From: an uncultured Desulfovibrio sp.
Lineage (GTDB): Bacteria; Desulfobacterota; Desulfovibrionia; Desulfovibrionales; Desulfovibrionaceae
Length of the DNA: 31,074 nucleotides
Reading direction: 5' to 3'
Assembly (NCBI GenBank): GCA_900546145.1
Contig: URBN01000024.1
Location: forward strand, 1 to 31,074
Every line of letters begins with the position of its first letter. The first letter of the stretch is position 1. Positions 1 through 6,556 of the stretch are shown here, piece after piece. The position numbers and the translations under genes are program-made. The notes beneath the pieces were generated by a model that was not told the origin of the DNA, did no database searches, and saw only the letters and a list, made by a program, of their open reading frames with translations.

Positions 1-251
1 CAACGCTGTCCGTTGGCCAGCTCGCCGGACACTCACACAGCGTAGCCGTAGGAAACAGCCCGACGAGGTCAAATTATGTTACGGGCAATGGGTTCGGTAA
101 GATAGATATGGGCCTAGGCTACTGGGATAATTTTGTCGGCTGGCGAGGCTCGAACGAGGCTCACGGCCACGGGTGCTGGAACACGGCCCATGGCCACAGC
201 CTCTACATGGACGTCAGCCGGCTGGACGTCATCCTCTGCGAGAAGGTGTAG
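1..251 (+). CDS. phage tail-fibre protein, C-terminal part (partial)
   Basis: This is the 3' end of a tail-fibre-like gene whose start lies before the window; the reading frame runs from base 3 to the TAG at 249-251. The roughly 82 visible residues contain the same landmarks as the two complete genes that follow: STLSVGQLAGHSH, a variable Asn/Gly/Thr-rich stretch, a GWRGSNEAHGHG block, an NTAHGHS block, and a C-terminal end LDVILCEKV. In known phage fibres such His/Gly-rich C-terminal domains form the distal receptor-binding tip. Two bases separate its stop from the next ATG, so it is translated as part of a tandem array. The family assignment rests on the repeat pattern and on neighbours, not on a named domain. 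Confidence 0.7.
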   Translation, partial: TLSVGQLAGHSHSVAVGNSPTRSNYVTGNGFGKIDMGLGYWDNFVGWRGSNEAHGHGCWNTAHGHSLYMDVSRLDVILCEKV

Positions 252-253
252 CG

Positions 254-874
254 ATGGTCAGAACTCTGGTGGACAACGCTGACCGGGTCACAGACCTCGT
301 CGACAGCCTTCTCGCGCTCTCTCTTGAGAACAGGAAGTCCATCGTGGATGCGCGGATGACCTCGGAGTCAATCCTCGCGGGCGCGCAGTCTGAGCTTATG
401 CCGGCCGTCAAGTCGGTCCAGGCTGATCTGGACAAGTACTTCTCTGCCGGCATCCAAATGCTCTTTCAGCAGTCAGCGGCCCCTCCCGGCTGGAGGAAGC
501 TGACCAACTATAATGATTGTGCGCTCCGCCTGACGAGTGAAGGCACAGGAAGCCGTACTGACGGCATGGCCTTCTCAGCCTGCTTCGCTTCCGGCAGAGG
601 ACTGACCACGACTCAGATCTCCATGGGCGTGAATGCCTCGACTCTGTCCGTCGGTCAGCTCGCTTCACATAGCCATGATGTCAAGATTGGTTATCCCGAT
701 CGAGATTCAAGCAACACCAGCAATATCCTCTGCTCCGGGGCAGGCACAGACAACGCTATTGGCTGGCGAGGCTCGAACGAGGCTCACGGCCACGGGTGTT
801 GGAATTCCGCTCATGGCCATAGTGTAGATTTTCACGTCAACTTTGTGGACGTCATCCTCTGCGAAAAGGTGTAG
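254..874 (+). CDS. phage tail-fibre protein, second tandem copy
   Basis: A 206-residue protein starting MVRTLVDNADRVTDLVDSLL; the ATG at 254 is chosen because it lies two bases after the previous stop and matches the start of the next paralogue. The N-terminal part is helical and probably coiled-coil (about residues 1-60), followed by a conserved link (QADLDKYFSAGIQMLF), a PPGWRKL turn typical of phage tail-collar/fibre tips, and a C-terminal domain with SVGQLASHSH, GWRGSNEAHGHGCWN and a final VDVILCEKV. A 38-base stretch (761-798) is identical to 138-175 in the previous copy, while the segment before it differs completely. It probably forms the tip of the tail fibre that contacts the host. 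Phage type is inferred as Mu-like from the downstream small genes and methyltransferase. Confidence 0.75.
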   Translation: MVRTLVDNADRVTDLVDSLLALSLENRKSIVDARMTSESILAGAQSELMPAVKSVQADLDKYFSAGIQMLFQQSAAPPGWRKLTNYNDCALRLTSEGTGSRTDGMAFSACFASGRGLTTTQISMGVNASTLSVGQLASHSHDVKIGYPDRDSSNTSNILCSGAGTDNAIGWRGSNEAHGHGCWNSAHGHSVDFHVNFVDVILCEKV

Positions 875-876
875 CG

Positions 877-1488
877 ATGGTCAGAACTCTGGCAGACAAC
901 GCCGGAAAAATCACCCGGCTATTTGGCATCATCTACGACAAGGAAGAGCAGACGCAGAAAAGCCTTGCTGCTTTTTCCGCGGAGCTTGAGGCTGCGGCCA
1001 CCACGCTGACAACAAGCGTCAAACCCGTAGTCGAACAGGTTCAGGCTGATCTCGAGAAGTATTTTCCTGCCGGCACGAAGATGCTCTTCCGCGGGACTTC
1101 ACCCTCAGGTTGGAAGAAGCTCGCAGACCACACCGACTATGCCCTGCGCCTCACCTCTGGCGACACGGGGAGCTATGACGGCCGGGGCTTCGCGGGCCGG
1201 TTCGCTGCAGGGGGGTGGACGACAGATACTTCGATTTCCTGGGGCGTGAATGCGTCAACACTGAGTGTTGGTCAACTAGCCTCTCATAGCCACGGAGCAT
1301 ATCGGAATCGCACCTTCGATAATACATTGCAAAATTCCTGGCATCAGGATGGCAGCTGGTGGGGCAACAACACAGGCTGGACAGGTAGCAACTGGGGGCA
1401 CGGGCACGGAACATGGAACACGGCCCACCGCCACAATATAGATATTAACGTCAACTACGTGGACGTCGTCCCGTGTGAGAGGACGTAA
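877..1488 (+). CDS. phage tail-fibre protein, third tandem copy
   Basis: A 203-residue paralogue of the preceding gene, starting MVRTLADNAGKITRLFGI two bases after its stop. It has the same architecture: helical N-terminus to about residue 60, a QADLEKYFPAGTKMLF link, an SGWKKLADHTDYALRLTSG block, a SVGQLASHSHG motif at about residue 130, a variable Asn/Trp-rich loop, and the GHGHGTWNTAHRHN and VDVVPCE end. The variable loop (about residues 135-165) shares little with the other copies although its flanks are nearly the same, which fits a receptor-binding surface under diversifying selection. This is the most diverged copy at nucleotide level. Confidence 0.75.
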   Translation: MVRTLADNAGKITRLFGIIYDKEEQTQKSLAAFSAELEAAATTLTTSVKPVVEQVQADLEKYFPAGTKMLFRGTSPSGWKKLADHTDYALRLTSGDTGSYDGRGFAGRFAAGGWTTDTSISWGVNASTLSVGQLASHSHGAYRNRTFDNTLQNSWHQDGSWWGNNTGWTGSNWGHGHGTWNTAHRHNIDINVNYVDVVPCERT

Positions 1489-1497
1489 GGAGAAGAT

Positions 1498-1857
1498 ATG
1501 GCAGCAGGATGCCCCTTTAGGGGGTTCGATGAGTGCCCCGAGCACTCGAAGAAAGGCGGGTGCGCTCTCTGGATGAGCTACAGCGGTGGGAAGGACAGCA
1601 TGCAGGCGAGCTTCGAGGGCTGCGCGCTGACGCTCACGCCGATGCTCCTTCTTGAGCAGGCCAATGTCACGGGGCTTTTGGCTGGCGAGATGTCAAAGGT
1701 CGGCGCTGAAGTCTCGGCCGCCCGCTGTGAGAACATCGCGGAAGGCAAGGCCCTTCGGCAGCAGTTCGTCTCTCTGGCCAACGGAGAGAGAACTCTCGTC
1801 GAAGCCGACCACTCGCATACGATGCAGGCGCCGAGGGCCCTGCAGGGAGATAAGTAA
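1498..1857 (+). CDS. phage hypothetical protein, Cys-rich N-terminus
   Basis: A 119-residue protein starting MAAGCPFRGFDECPEHSKKG, nine bases after the third fibre gene with an AAGGAG ribosome-binding site just upstream. Four cysteines lie in the first 25 residues (C5, C13, C22 and nearby), suggesting a small metal-binding knuckle or disulfide-free cluster, followed by a helical segment FEGCALTLTPMLLLEQ. I recognise this kind of short protein from Mu-like prophages of sulfate reducers but know no function. The SGGKDS string at about residue 28-33 resembles a PP-loop, but nothing else in this short protein supports nucleotide binding. Its position between fibre genes and a tail-assembly-like gene makes it a tail or fibre accessory protein candidate. 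Confidence 0.6.
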   Translation: MAAGCPFRGFDECPEHSKKGGCALWMSYSGGKDSMQASFEGCALTLTPMLLLEQANVTGLLAGEMSKVGAEVSAARCENIAEGKALRQQFVSLANGERTLVEADHSHTMQAPRALQGDK

Positions 1858-2495
1858 TGGAAAAAGATGTGACCATCGTTCCAGTGGATAATGTCATTCT
1901 GGTAAATGGCATTCATCTCCAGTTAGATTTTAAGCCCATAGAAGGGCACGAGCAGGTGCACGCCATACAGTGGCACGACGGGAAAGGCGCCATCGAATTC
2001 AGCGACTACACGGGAAGAGACGCCGACTACGAGACAGACGTCGCTCCCTACGTGGCCCTCTGGGAAGCTGAGAAGGCCAGACTGGATGCAGAGGCTGCCG
2101 CGAAGAAAGCCGAGTACAATCGTCTCGAGAACGTGGTGGCCCGCAAGCTCGATGAGCTCAACGCGAAGCTTGAGGAGACCAAGACCTCCAGCGCAGCTCA
2201 TATCACTTCTTCTACCGGGTACGTTGTCAACGCCAACACGACCGCGAAGCAGAACATCGACGGTTTGATCACGGCCATGACGGCGCAGAATCTGAGTACC
2301 GTCAACTTCATGACTTTCGACAACACGCTGGCCGAGCTCACGCTGGAACAGCTGAAGACTCTCCAACTTGAGTTGATCAGCTATGGAAATAATTTGTACG
2401 CCAAGAAGTGGAGCCTCAGGGCTCAAATCGAGGCTTGCACCACTAAAGAGGAGGTAGATGCCATTGTCATCGACTACTCTGATGTTACGGCATAA
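1857..2495 (+). CDS. tail-fibre assembly-like protein (DUF4376-type C-terminus)
   Basis: A 212-residue protein whose ATG overlaps the previous stop by one base (TAATG), so it is translationally coupled. The N-terminal 60 residues are a small beta domain with the pattern found in short phage proteins next to fibres (VNGIHLQLDF, IQWHDGKGAIEF). A long Ala/Lys/Glu helix runs from about residue 70 to 110, and the C-terminal half (NANTTAKQNIDGLITAM and FDNTLAELTLEQLKTLQ) resembles DUF4376, a domain common in tail-fibre assembly proteins. The likely role is a chaperone or structural partner for the three fibres upstream. No catalytic motif is visible. Confidence 0.65.
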   Translation: MEKDVTIVPVDNVILVNGIHLQLDFKPIEGHEQVHAIQWHDGKGAIEFSDYTGRDADYETDVAPYVALWEAEKARLDAEAAAKKAEYNRLENVVARKLDELNAKLEETKTSSAAHITSSTGYVVNANTTAKQNIDGLITAMTAQNLSTVNFMTFDNTLAELTLEQLKTLQLELISYGNNLYAKKWSLRAQIEACTTKEEVDAIVIDYSDVTA

Positions 2496-2739
2496 TTGTC
2501 ATCAGCTGGCTATCGCTATCGATCAACTCGGAAATGTGCTTGTCTCCTGCGCCTTCGGCGAGAAAGCTTGGGCGGACGAGACTCTGAGCGCCCATGCCTG
2601 GCGCTGGCACCTCAACGGAGTAAGAAACTGGCCGTACCGTCTTATCGACGCTCTGCTCTTCTGGCAGAAAAATCATTGCGAAGCCTCCTACCAGTCAGAG
2701 CTTGATCGTTTGCAGCTACCAGAACGGGAGAGACTTTGA
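2458..2739 (+). CDS. small conserved phage protein of unknown function
   Basis: A 93-residue protein overlapping the end of the previous gene. The ATG at 2458 follows a strong AGAGGAGG at 2447-2454 but with a tight spacing of three bases; an ATG at 2485 in the same frame (MLRHNCHQLAIAIDQ) is an alternative and would give 84 residues. The core, AIDQLGNVL ... ADETLSAHAWRWH ... RLIDALLFWQKNHC, recalls a family of small phage proteins that sit near the lysis or tail genes and start with an IDQLLNALLGG-type motif. Their function is not known to me. No signal peptide or transmembrane segment is evident. Confidence 0.55.
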   Translation: MPLSSTTLMLRHNCHQLAIAIDQLGNVLVSCAFGEKAWADETLSAHAWRWHLNGVRNWPYRLIDALLFWQKNHCEASYQSELDRLQLPERERL

Positions 2740-2763
2740 CAAGCGAATAGGGGAAAAGTTCGC

Positions 2764-2937
2764 ATGGAACGCGCTGTTTCTGGGCGGAACGGCGGAGGTT
2801 CGGCTACTGTGGAGGGGCAGGTAGTGGCGGGGGCGCATGACGCCCCCACCGGCGCGGCGTACTACCGCCGCACCACGGCCCCACGGATGGATTACGGCCA
2901 TCCGCAGAGAATCCGCCTGCTTTGTGTCTCATGGTGA
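2764..2937 (+). CDS. possible 57-residue phage ORF
   Basis: ATG at 2764 opens a frame of 57 codons (MERAVSGRNGGGSATVEGQ...) ending in TGA at 2935-2937. That TGA overlaps an in-frame ATG (2931) of the following methyltransferase frame. The position just before a phage DNA-modification gene is where Mu carries com, the translational activator of mom, but the Cys-x2-Cys knuckles of Com are not present here, so I do not call it com. The product is Gly/Arg-rich and could be spurious; it is listed because the gap would otherwise be empty. Confidence 0.25.
   Translation: MERAVSGRNGGGSATVEGQVVAGAHDAPTGAAYYRRTTAPRMDYGHPQRIRLLCVSW
2829..2847 (+). other. small inverted repeat before the methyltransferase gene
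   Basis: GGGGGCG (2829-2835) and CGCCCCC (2841-2847) form a seven-pair stem with a five-base loop. There is no T-run after it, so it is not a classical terminator. It could occlude translation of the downstream methyltransferase or simply lie inside the weak 2764-2937 frame. Confidence 0.35.
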
Positions 2938-2990
2938 GACCGACACAGGGTATGCGGAGAATCGCTGGGGCGCAACCCCTTTGCAGCACA

Positions 2991-3725
2991 ATGAAGAAGG
3001 AAATTTTTGACAATGTGACTCTGTTCAACGGCGATTCCCTGACCATCCTTTCCGGAATGGCCGCCGGCAGCGTGGACGCCATCCTGACTGATCCTCCGTA
3101 TTCCAGCGGCGGCATGAACATGTCAGCCCGGCAGGCCGATCCGGCAAGCAAATACCAGTCAAGCGGTTGCAAGAAGCACTACCCGCCCATGCTGGGCGAT
3201 GCCAAGGATCAGCGCAGCTGGACCATGTGGTGTACGCTCTGGCTGGTGCAGTGCTGGCGCGTGGCGCGTACCGGAGCGCCCCTGATGGTGTTCACGGACT
3301 GGCGCCAGCTGCCCGCCCTGACAGACGCCGTGCAGGGCGCGGGCTGGAAATGGTTGGGCATCGTGCCTTGGGACAAGCGGAGCGCCCGACCGCAAATCGG
3401 CAAGTTCCGCCAGCAGTGCGAGTACGTCCTCTACGCCTGCAAGGGCAGCCTGACCCTCGCAACGCACTCCTGTCTGCCGGGCCTGTATTCCTACCCCGTC
3501 ATCGCCAAGCAGAAGGTGCATCTGACAAGCAAGCCCGTTGCCCTAATCCATGACCTGCTGGCCATCACCGGCCCAGAAGGCGTTGTGCTTGATCCGTTCA
3601 TGGGCGGCGGATCGGTGGGCGTGGCCTGCCGCGAATCTGGCAGGGGATATGTGGGCATAGAACTGTCCGAGGAATACTACACCATCAGCCGTGACCGCAT
3701 CTTCCAGACCGAGAAAAAAGCATAG
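2991..3725 (+). CDS. phage DNA methyltransferase (DPPY, N4/N6 type)
   Basis: A 244-residue SAM-dependent DNA methyltransferase. The catalytic motif IV DPPY is at residues 34-37 and the SAM-binding motif I (DPFMGGGSVG) is near residue 200, so the order is that of the beta class of amino-methyltransferases (N6-adenine or N4-cytosine). Start chosen at ATG 2991 (MKKEIFDNVTLFNGDSL); upstream in-frame ATGs at 2922 and 2931 are possible, and the ribosome-binding site of 2991 is poor. No restriction partner is adjacent, so it is an orphan phage enzyme, probably protecting phage DNA from host restriction, as Mu-like phages do at their right end. It is the last recognisable prophage gene. The target sequence cannot be read from the protein. 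Confidence 0.85.
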   Translation: MKKEIFDNVTLFNGDSLTILSGMAAGSVDAILTDPPYSSGGMNMSARQADPASKYQSSGCKKHYPPMLGDAKDQRSWTMWCTLWLVQCWRVARTGAPLMVFTDWRQLPALTDAVQGAGWKWLGIVPWDKRSARPQIGKFRQQCEYVLYACKGSLTLATHSCLPGLYSYPVIAKQKVHLTSKPVALIHDLLAITGPEGVVLDPFMGGGSVGVACRESGRGYVGIELSEEYYTISRDRIFQTEKKA

Positions 3726-3759
3726 GTAAAAGTCGGGCGAGAAATGCCCATAAAGCAAG

Positions 3760-3796
3760 GAACGTGCCAAGTCCAGAAATTGACCTTGGCACGTTC
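3760..3796 (+). terminator. 12-bp perfect inverted repeat after the methyltransferase
   Basis: GAACGTGCCAAG (3760-3771) and CTTGGCACGTTC (3785-3796) are a perfect 12-bp inverted repeat with a 13-base loop, 34 bases after the methyltransferase stop. There is no strong T-tract, so it is either a weak terminator or mRNA-stabilising hairpin, or a protein-binding site near the prophage boundary. Confidence 0.5.
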
Positions 3797-3985
3797 TCAA
3801 GTAGCGTGATTAAAATTCTCAACTAACGCGACAGCTCACAACCAACAAGGCCGGCCAGAAGACGAGAGTGCCCGTGCACTGGTAATCCCGCCGGGAAGGG
3901 GTGACTTTTTTGTTTCTGGACTTATTCTGAAAGTTAGCGCATGCCTTCCCAGAACAATCCAACGTTCACCTTCGAGGTGCAGAAT

Positions 3986-4402
3986 ATGAAAAAACTGGCT
4001 GCTGCTTTTCTTCTTGGCTGCGGAATCCTCATGGCCGGCAGTGCCTCCGCAGAGGAAAGGGAATTCGGGCCCGACTTCGGCCGCTTCATTATCGACGTGC
4101 CGGACGGCTGGAACGCGCGCGTGATCGAAAACGGCGTGCAGGTCGTTTCAAAGGACAATCAGTCCAGCGTCATGGTAGCCATCTTCCGCGTGAAGATGCC
4201 TGCCGATCAGGTGGCCAGGGGCACGGCAAAGGCCATGGGCGATGCCGAGGTTCAGAGACAGGATGCCAATCATTATATCCTGAAAGCGAAAGACGGCGTG
4301 GAAACCCTCCTGTCTTTCAAGGGTGACAAATGCCACAGCGTGACCATCATCGGCGATGTGGAGAAGGTTACCTCCATCGTCAGAAGCCTCAGGGACAAGT
4401 AA
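3986..4402 (+). CDS. small secreted (periplasmic) protein
   Basis: A 138-residue exported protein. The ATG at 3986 is chosen because it follows GAGGTG at a good distance and opens a textbook signal peptide, MKKLAAAFLLGCGILMAGSASA, cleaved before EEREFG; the longer frame from 3941 would bury the signal. The mature part (about 116 residues) has a small alpha/beta look: FGRFIIDVPDGWNARV then alternating strands and a helix MPADQVARGTAKAMG. The 'IDVPDGW' opening recalls DUF1795/PsbP-like periplasmic proteins, a weak resemblance. One cysteine is left in the mature part. It is the first host-type gene after the prophage; the function is unknown. Confidence 0.75.
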   Translation: MKKLAAAFLLGCGILMAGSASAEEREFGPDFGRFIIDVPDGWNARVIENGVQVVSKDNQSSVMVAIFRVKMPADQVARGTAKAMGDAEVQRQDANHYILKAKDGVETLLSFKGDKCHSVTIIGDVEKVTSIVRSLRDK

Positions 4403-4438
4403 CCCCATCCGGGAATATCAAGGGACGGTACCATCTCT

Positions 4439-5368
4439 ATGATTAAGCAGATACGGAGGGTGTCCATCATCGGCATGGGCGCCCTGGGCATCATGTACGG
4501 CTATTTCCTTTCCAAGTCGCTCAAGGACATCAAGCTGACCTTCGTAGCCGACAGGGAGCGTCAGAAGATCTATGAAAAGGAAGGCATCTTCTTCAATGAC
4601 AAGCGCCAGGACTTTCATTTCATGGCGCCTGACGAAAAGCCCGAAGCTCCGGCTGAACTCTTTATTTTCGCCGTCAAGGGCACGGCCCTCGACAAAGCCA
4701 TAGAGGACGCCAGAAATCAGATAGGCCCTGACACGGTCATCATTTCCGTGCTCAACGGCCTGACCAGTGAGGGGCTTATCTCGAAAGCCTTCGGTGGGAA
4801 CAATGTCCTTTACTGTGAAGTAGAGGGAACGGACGCCACGCGCACGGGCCATAGCGTGAAGTGCAGCCACGGAGGCAAGATCGTGGTGGGCATTCCCGCA
4901 GACGAGTTCGAAAAGCGTCCCGTTCTCGAGCGTCTCATGCTTTTCTTCCAGGAAGCCAGCCTGGCCTATGTGCATGACACGGACATCCGCCACAGACTCT
5001 ACAGCAAGTGGATGCTCAACGTGGGCGTGAACCAGACCGTCATGGTCTACGGGGGGACGTACGGGACGGTGCAGAAACCCGGCGAGGCCCGTGACACCAT
5101 GATCGCTGCCATGCGCGAAGCCATGATGGTAGCCAGAAAAGAGAGAGTGCCTGTTTCCGACGATGACCTCAAGGGGTTCGTGCGCCTCATTGACGGGCTT
5201 GACCCCGAGGGTATGCCCTCCATGCGCCAGGACGGTCTCGCGCACAGGCGTTCAGAAGTGGCTCTTTTCGCCGGTACGGTGCTGGACAAGGCCGGAAAGC
5301 TCGGCCTGGACGTTCCCGTGAACAGGGAACTCTTCCGCCGCATCACGGAAATGGAAAAAGCTTATTAA
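4439..5368 (+). CDS. 2-dehydropantoate 2-reductase family protein (ApbA/PanE-like)
   Basis: A 309-residue NADP-dependent reductase of the ketopantoate-reductase superfamily. The N-terminal Rossmann domain has GMGALG at residues 12-17 and the usual second half (FAVKGTALDKA, SVLNGLTSEG). The C-terminal helical domain contains K190 in SKWMLNVGVNQ, the position of the catalytic lysine in PanE, and a closing SEVALFAGTVLDKAGKLGLDVPVN segment typical of the family. The family reduces 2-keto acids such as ketopantoate, but many members act on other substrates, so I do not name it panE. It is 36 bases after the small exported protein and followed by a strong terminator, hence probably the end of a short transcription unit. 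The next gene is an IclR regulator. Confidence 0.85.
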   Translation: MIKQIRRVSIIGMGALGIMYGYFLSKSLKDIKLTFVADRERQKIYEKEGIFFNDKRQDFHFMAPDEKPEAPAELFIFAVKGTALDKAIEDARNQIGPDTVIISVLNGLTSEGLISKAFGGNNVLYCEVEGTDATRTGHSVKCSHGGKIVVGIPADEFEKRPVLERLMLFFQEASLAYVHDTDIRHRLYSKWMLNVGVNQTVMVYGGTYGTVQKPGEARDTMIAAMREAMMVARKERVPVSDDDLKGFVRLIDGLDPEGMPSMRQDGLAHRRSEVALFAGTVLDKAGKLGLDVPVNRELFRRITEMEKAY

Positions 5369-5397
5369 AAAGCTTCTTTCTTCAGCAGAATACGGGA

Positions 5398-5435
5398 GAC
5401 GGGCGTACGGAATCTTCCCCGCGCCCGTCTTTTTT
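5398..5435 (+). terminator. rho-independent terminator after the reductase gene
   Basis: GACGGGCG (5398-5405) pairs with CGCCCGTC (5422-5429), loop of 16 bases, followed directly by a T-run (5430-5435). It lies 29 bases after the stop codon of the reductase gene. Confidence 0.85.
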
Positions 5436-5466
5436 GCGCCGCTGGCGGTTTATCCGGTCTTTTCCT

Positions 5467-5507
5467 TTGCTATTGGCCGCATTTGTTCTACATAATTAGG
5501 GAACGAA
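5467..5507 (+). promoter_or_regulatory. candidate promoter and operator of the IclR gene
   Basis: TTGCTA (5467-5472) and CATAAT (5491-5496) with an 18-base spacer look like a modest sigma-70 promoter. An imperfect inverted repeat overlaps the -10: TTTGTTC (5482-5488) against GAACGAA (5501-5507), six of seven pairs. IclR-family proteins usually repress their own gene from such a site, so autoregulation is a reasonable inference. Both elements are weak on their own. Confidence 0.35.
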
Positions 5508-5612
5508 TACCGTGGCAAAGCCCGCCCGGCGGCTCCCCCCGCCGCCCCGGAGGACGCCTCCCCTGCCCGGGGCCCGGGAGCATGTCCGCGGATGGAGATG
5601 AAGGAGAAGCGC

Positions 5613-6428
5613 ATGGCAGTCCATGCCCCGACCAAACGTGTCACGGATATTCTGAATTTTCTGGCCAGGGAAGGACGGGCCTGCACGCTGAGCGAGATTT
5701 CGAGAGGCGTGAACTCCCCGGTAAGCACCTGCTCCGTCATCCTGCGTACGCTCGTGCAGGAGAATTTCCTGGAATGCAGCGAGCCGGCCCATCTCTATTC
5801 CTTAGGGTTTGGCGTCTACGCTCTCTCGTCGGCCTTCATGGCGCCCCGGACCGTGCTGCGCAGCGTTCTGAGCGAAATGCACAGGGTCGTGGACGCCTGC
5901 GGAGAGATCTGCGAGCTGGGCATTCTCGATGGACAGGATGTCTTTTACATCGCCAAGGTTGAGTCCCAGGATCCCATACGCATCGTCTCCCAGGTGGGCA
6001 TGCGCCTGCCTGCCTGCTGCACGGCCACGGGTAAGGCCCTCCTGGCCGACTTTTCCGAAGAGGATCTGCACAGACTCTACGGGGATACCCTGCCGACTGT
6101 GACCGCGCACAGCCTTACGAGTTTTGCTGAGCTCGCCGCGCAGCTTCAGGCCATACGTGAGGGGCATCTTGCCAGAGGACTCAGGGAATCGTCCCGCGAG
6201 GCCACGTCCTACGCGCTCCCCCTGCGGTTTAAGGGCAGTGTTGTGGCTTCCATCAGCGTTTCCATCCCTCTTTTCCGCATCTCTGAGGAGAAGGAAGAGG
6301 TGGTGGGGCGGGAACTGCGCAAGGCCAAGTCCAAGATCGAGGCGCTCATGGGAAGCCGCGGCGAGTGCATTGTGCCCCTGAACCGGTCAGGAAAGAATAT
6401 CACCGGTACCTACGCGCCGCGAAGCTGA
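5613..6428 (+). CDS. IclR-family transcriptional regulator
   Basis: A 271-residue regulator. The ATG at 5613 is chosen because AAGGAG sits six bases before it; earlier ATGs at 5592 and 5598 lie within or before that site. The N-terminal winged helix-turn-helix covers about residues 5-65 (RVTDILNFLAREGRACTLSEI), and the effector domain about 80-255 has the family hallmark ATGKALLAD and the closing ALPLRFKGSVVASISVSIP segment. IclR members bind small organic acids; E. coli AllR of the allantoin regulon belongs here, which is noteworthy given the AllFGHK-like genes 10 kb away, but no direct link is visible. It follows the reductase gene after a terminator and is transcribed from its own promoter region. 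Confidence 0.9.
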   Translation: MAVHAPTKRVTDILNFLAREGRACTLSEISRGVNSPVSTCSVILRTLVQENFLECSEPAHLYSLGFGVYALSSAFMAPRTVLRSVLSEMHRVVDACGEICELGILDGQDVFYIAKVESQDPIRIVSQVGMRLPACCTATGKALLADFSEEDLHRLYGDTLPTVTAHSLTSFAELAAQLQAIREGHLARGLRESSREATSYALPLRFKGSVVASISVSIPLFRISEEKEEVVGRELRKAKSKIEALMGSRGECIVPLNRSGKNITGTYAPRS

Positions 6429-6483
6429 AAAGGACGCTGCGCTCCGGAAAGGGCGGAAGCCGTCCGCTTCCAGTCAGGGGAAA

Positions 6484-6499
6484 CGTCCCGCGCGGGACG
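6484..6499 (+). repeat. 16-bp perfect palindrome downstream of the IclR gene
   Basis: CGTCCCGC followed immediately by GCGGGACG forms a perfect palindrome 56 bases after the IclR stop, with a T-rich stretch (ATTTTTA) about ten bases later. It may act as a terminator for the regulator gene or as a dimer-binding site ahead of the next gene. Confidence 0.4.
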
Positions 6500-6556
6500 C
6501 TGGCAATTTTTATGGCGGCGCGAAGCCGCGTTTACCGGAGGCTCCGGGAGGGTATC

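Noticed and set aside
1..1488. Diversity-generating retroelement acting on the tail-fibre genes
   Set aside because: No reverse transcriptase, template repeat or C-type-lectin variable region with adenine-biased changes is visible in the window. Recombination between copies explains the pattern better.
1498..1857. SGGKDS motif suggesting a PP-loop ATP pyrophosphatase
   Set aside because: The protein is only 119 residues, lacks the rest of the fold, and belongs to a phage tail region; the string is most likely chance.
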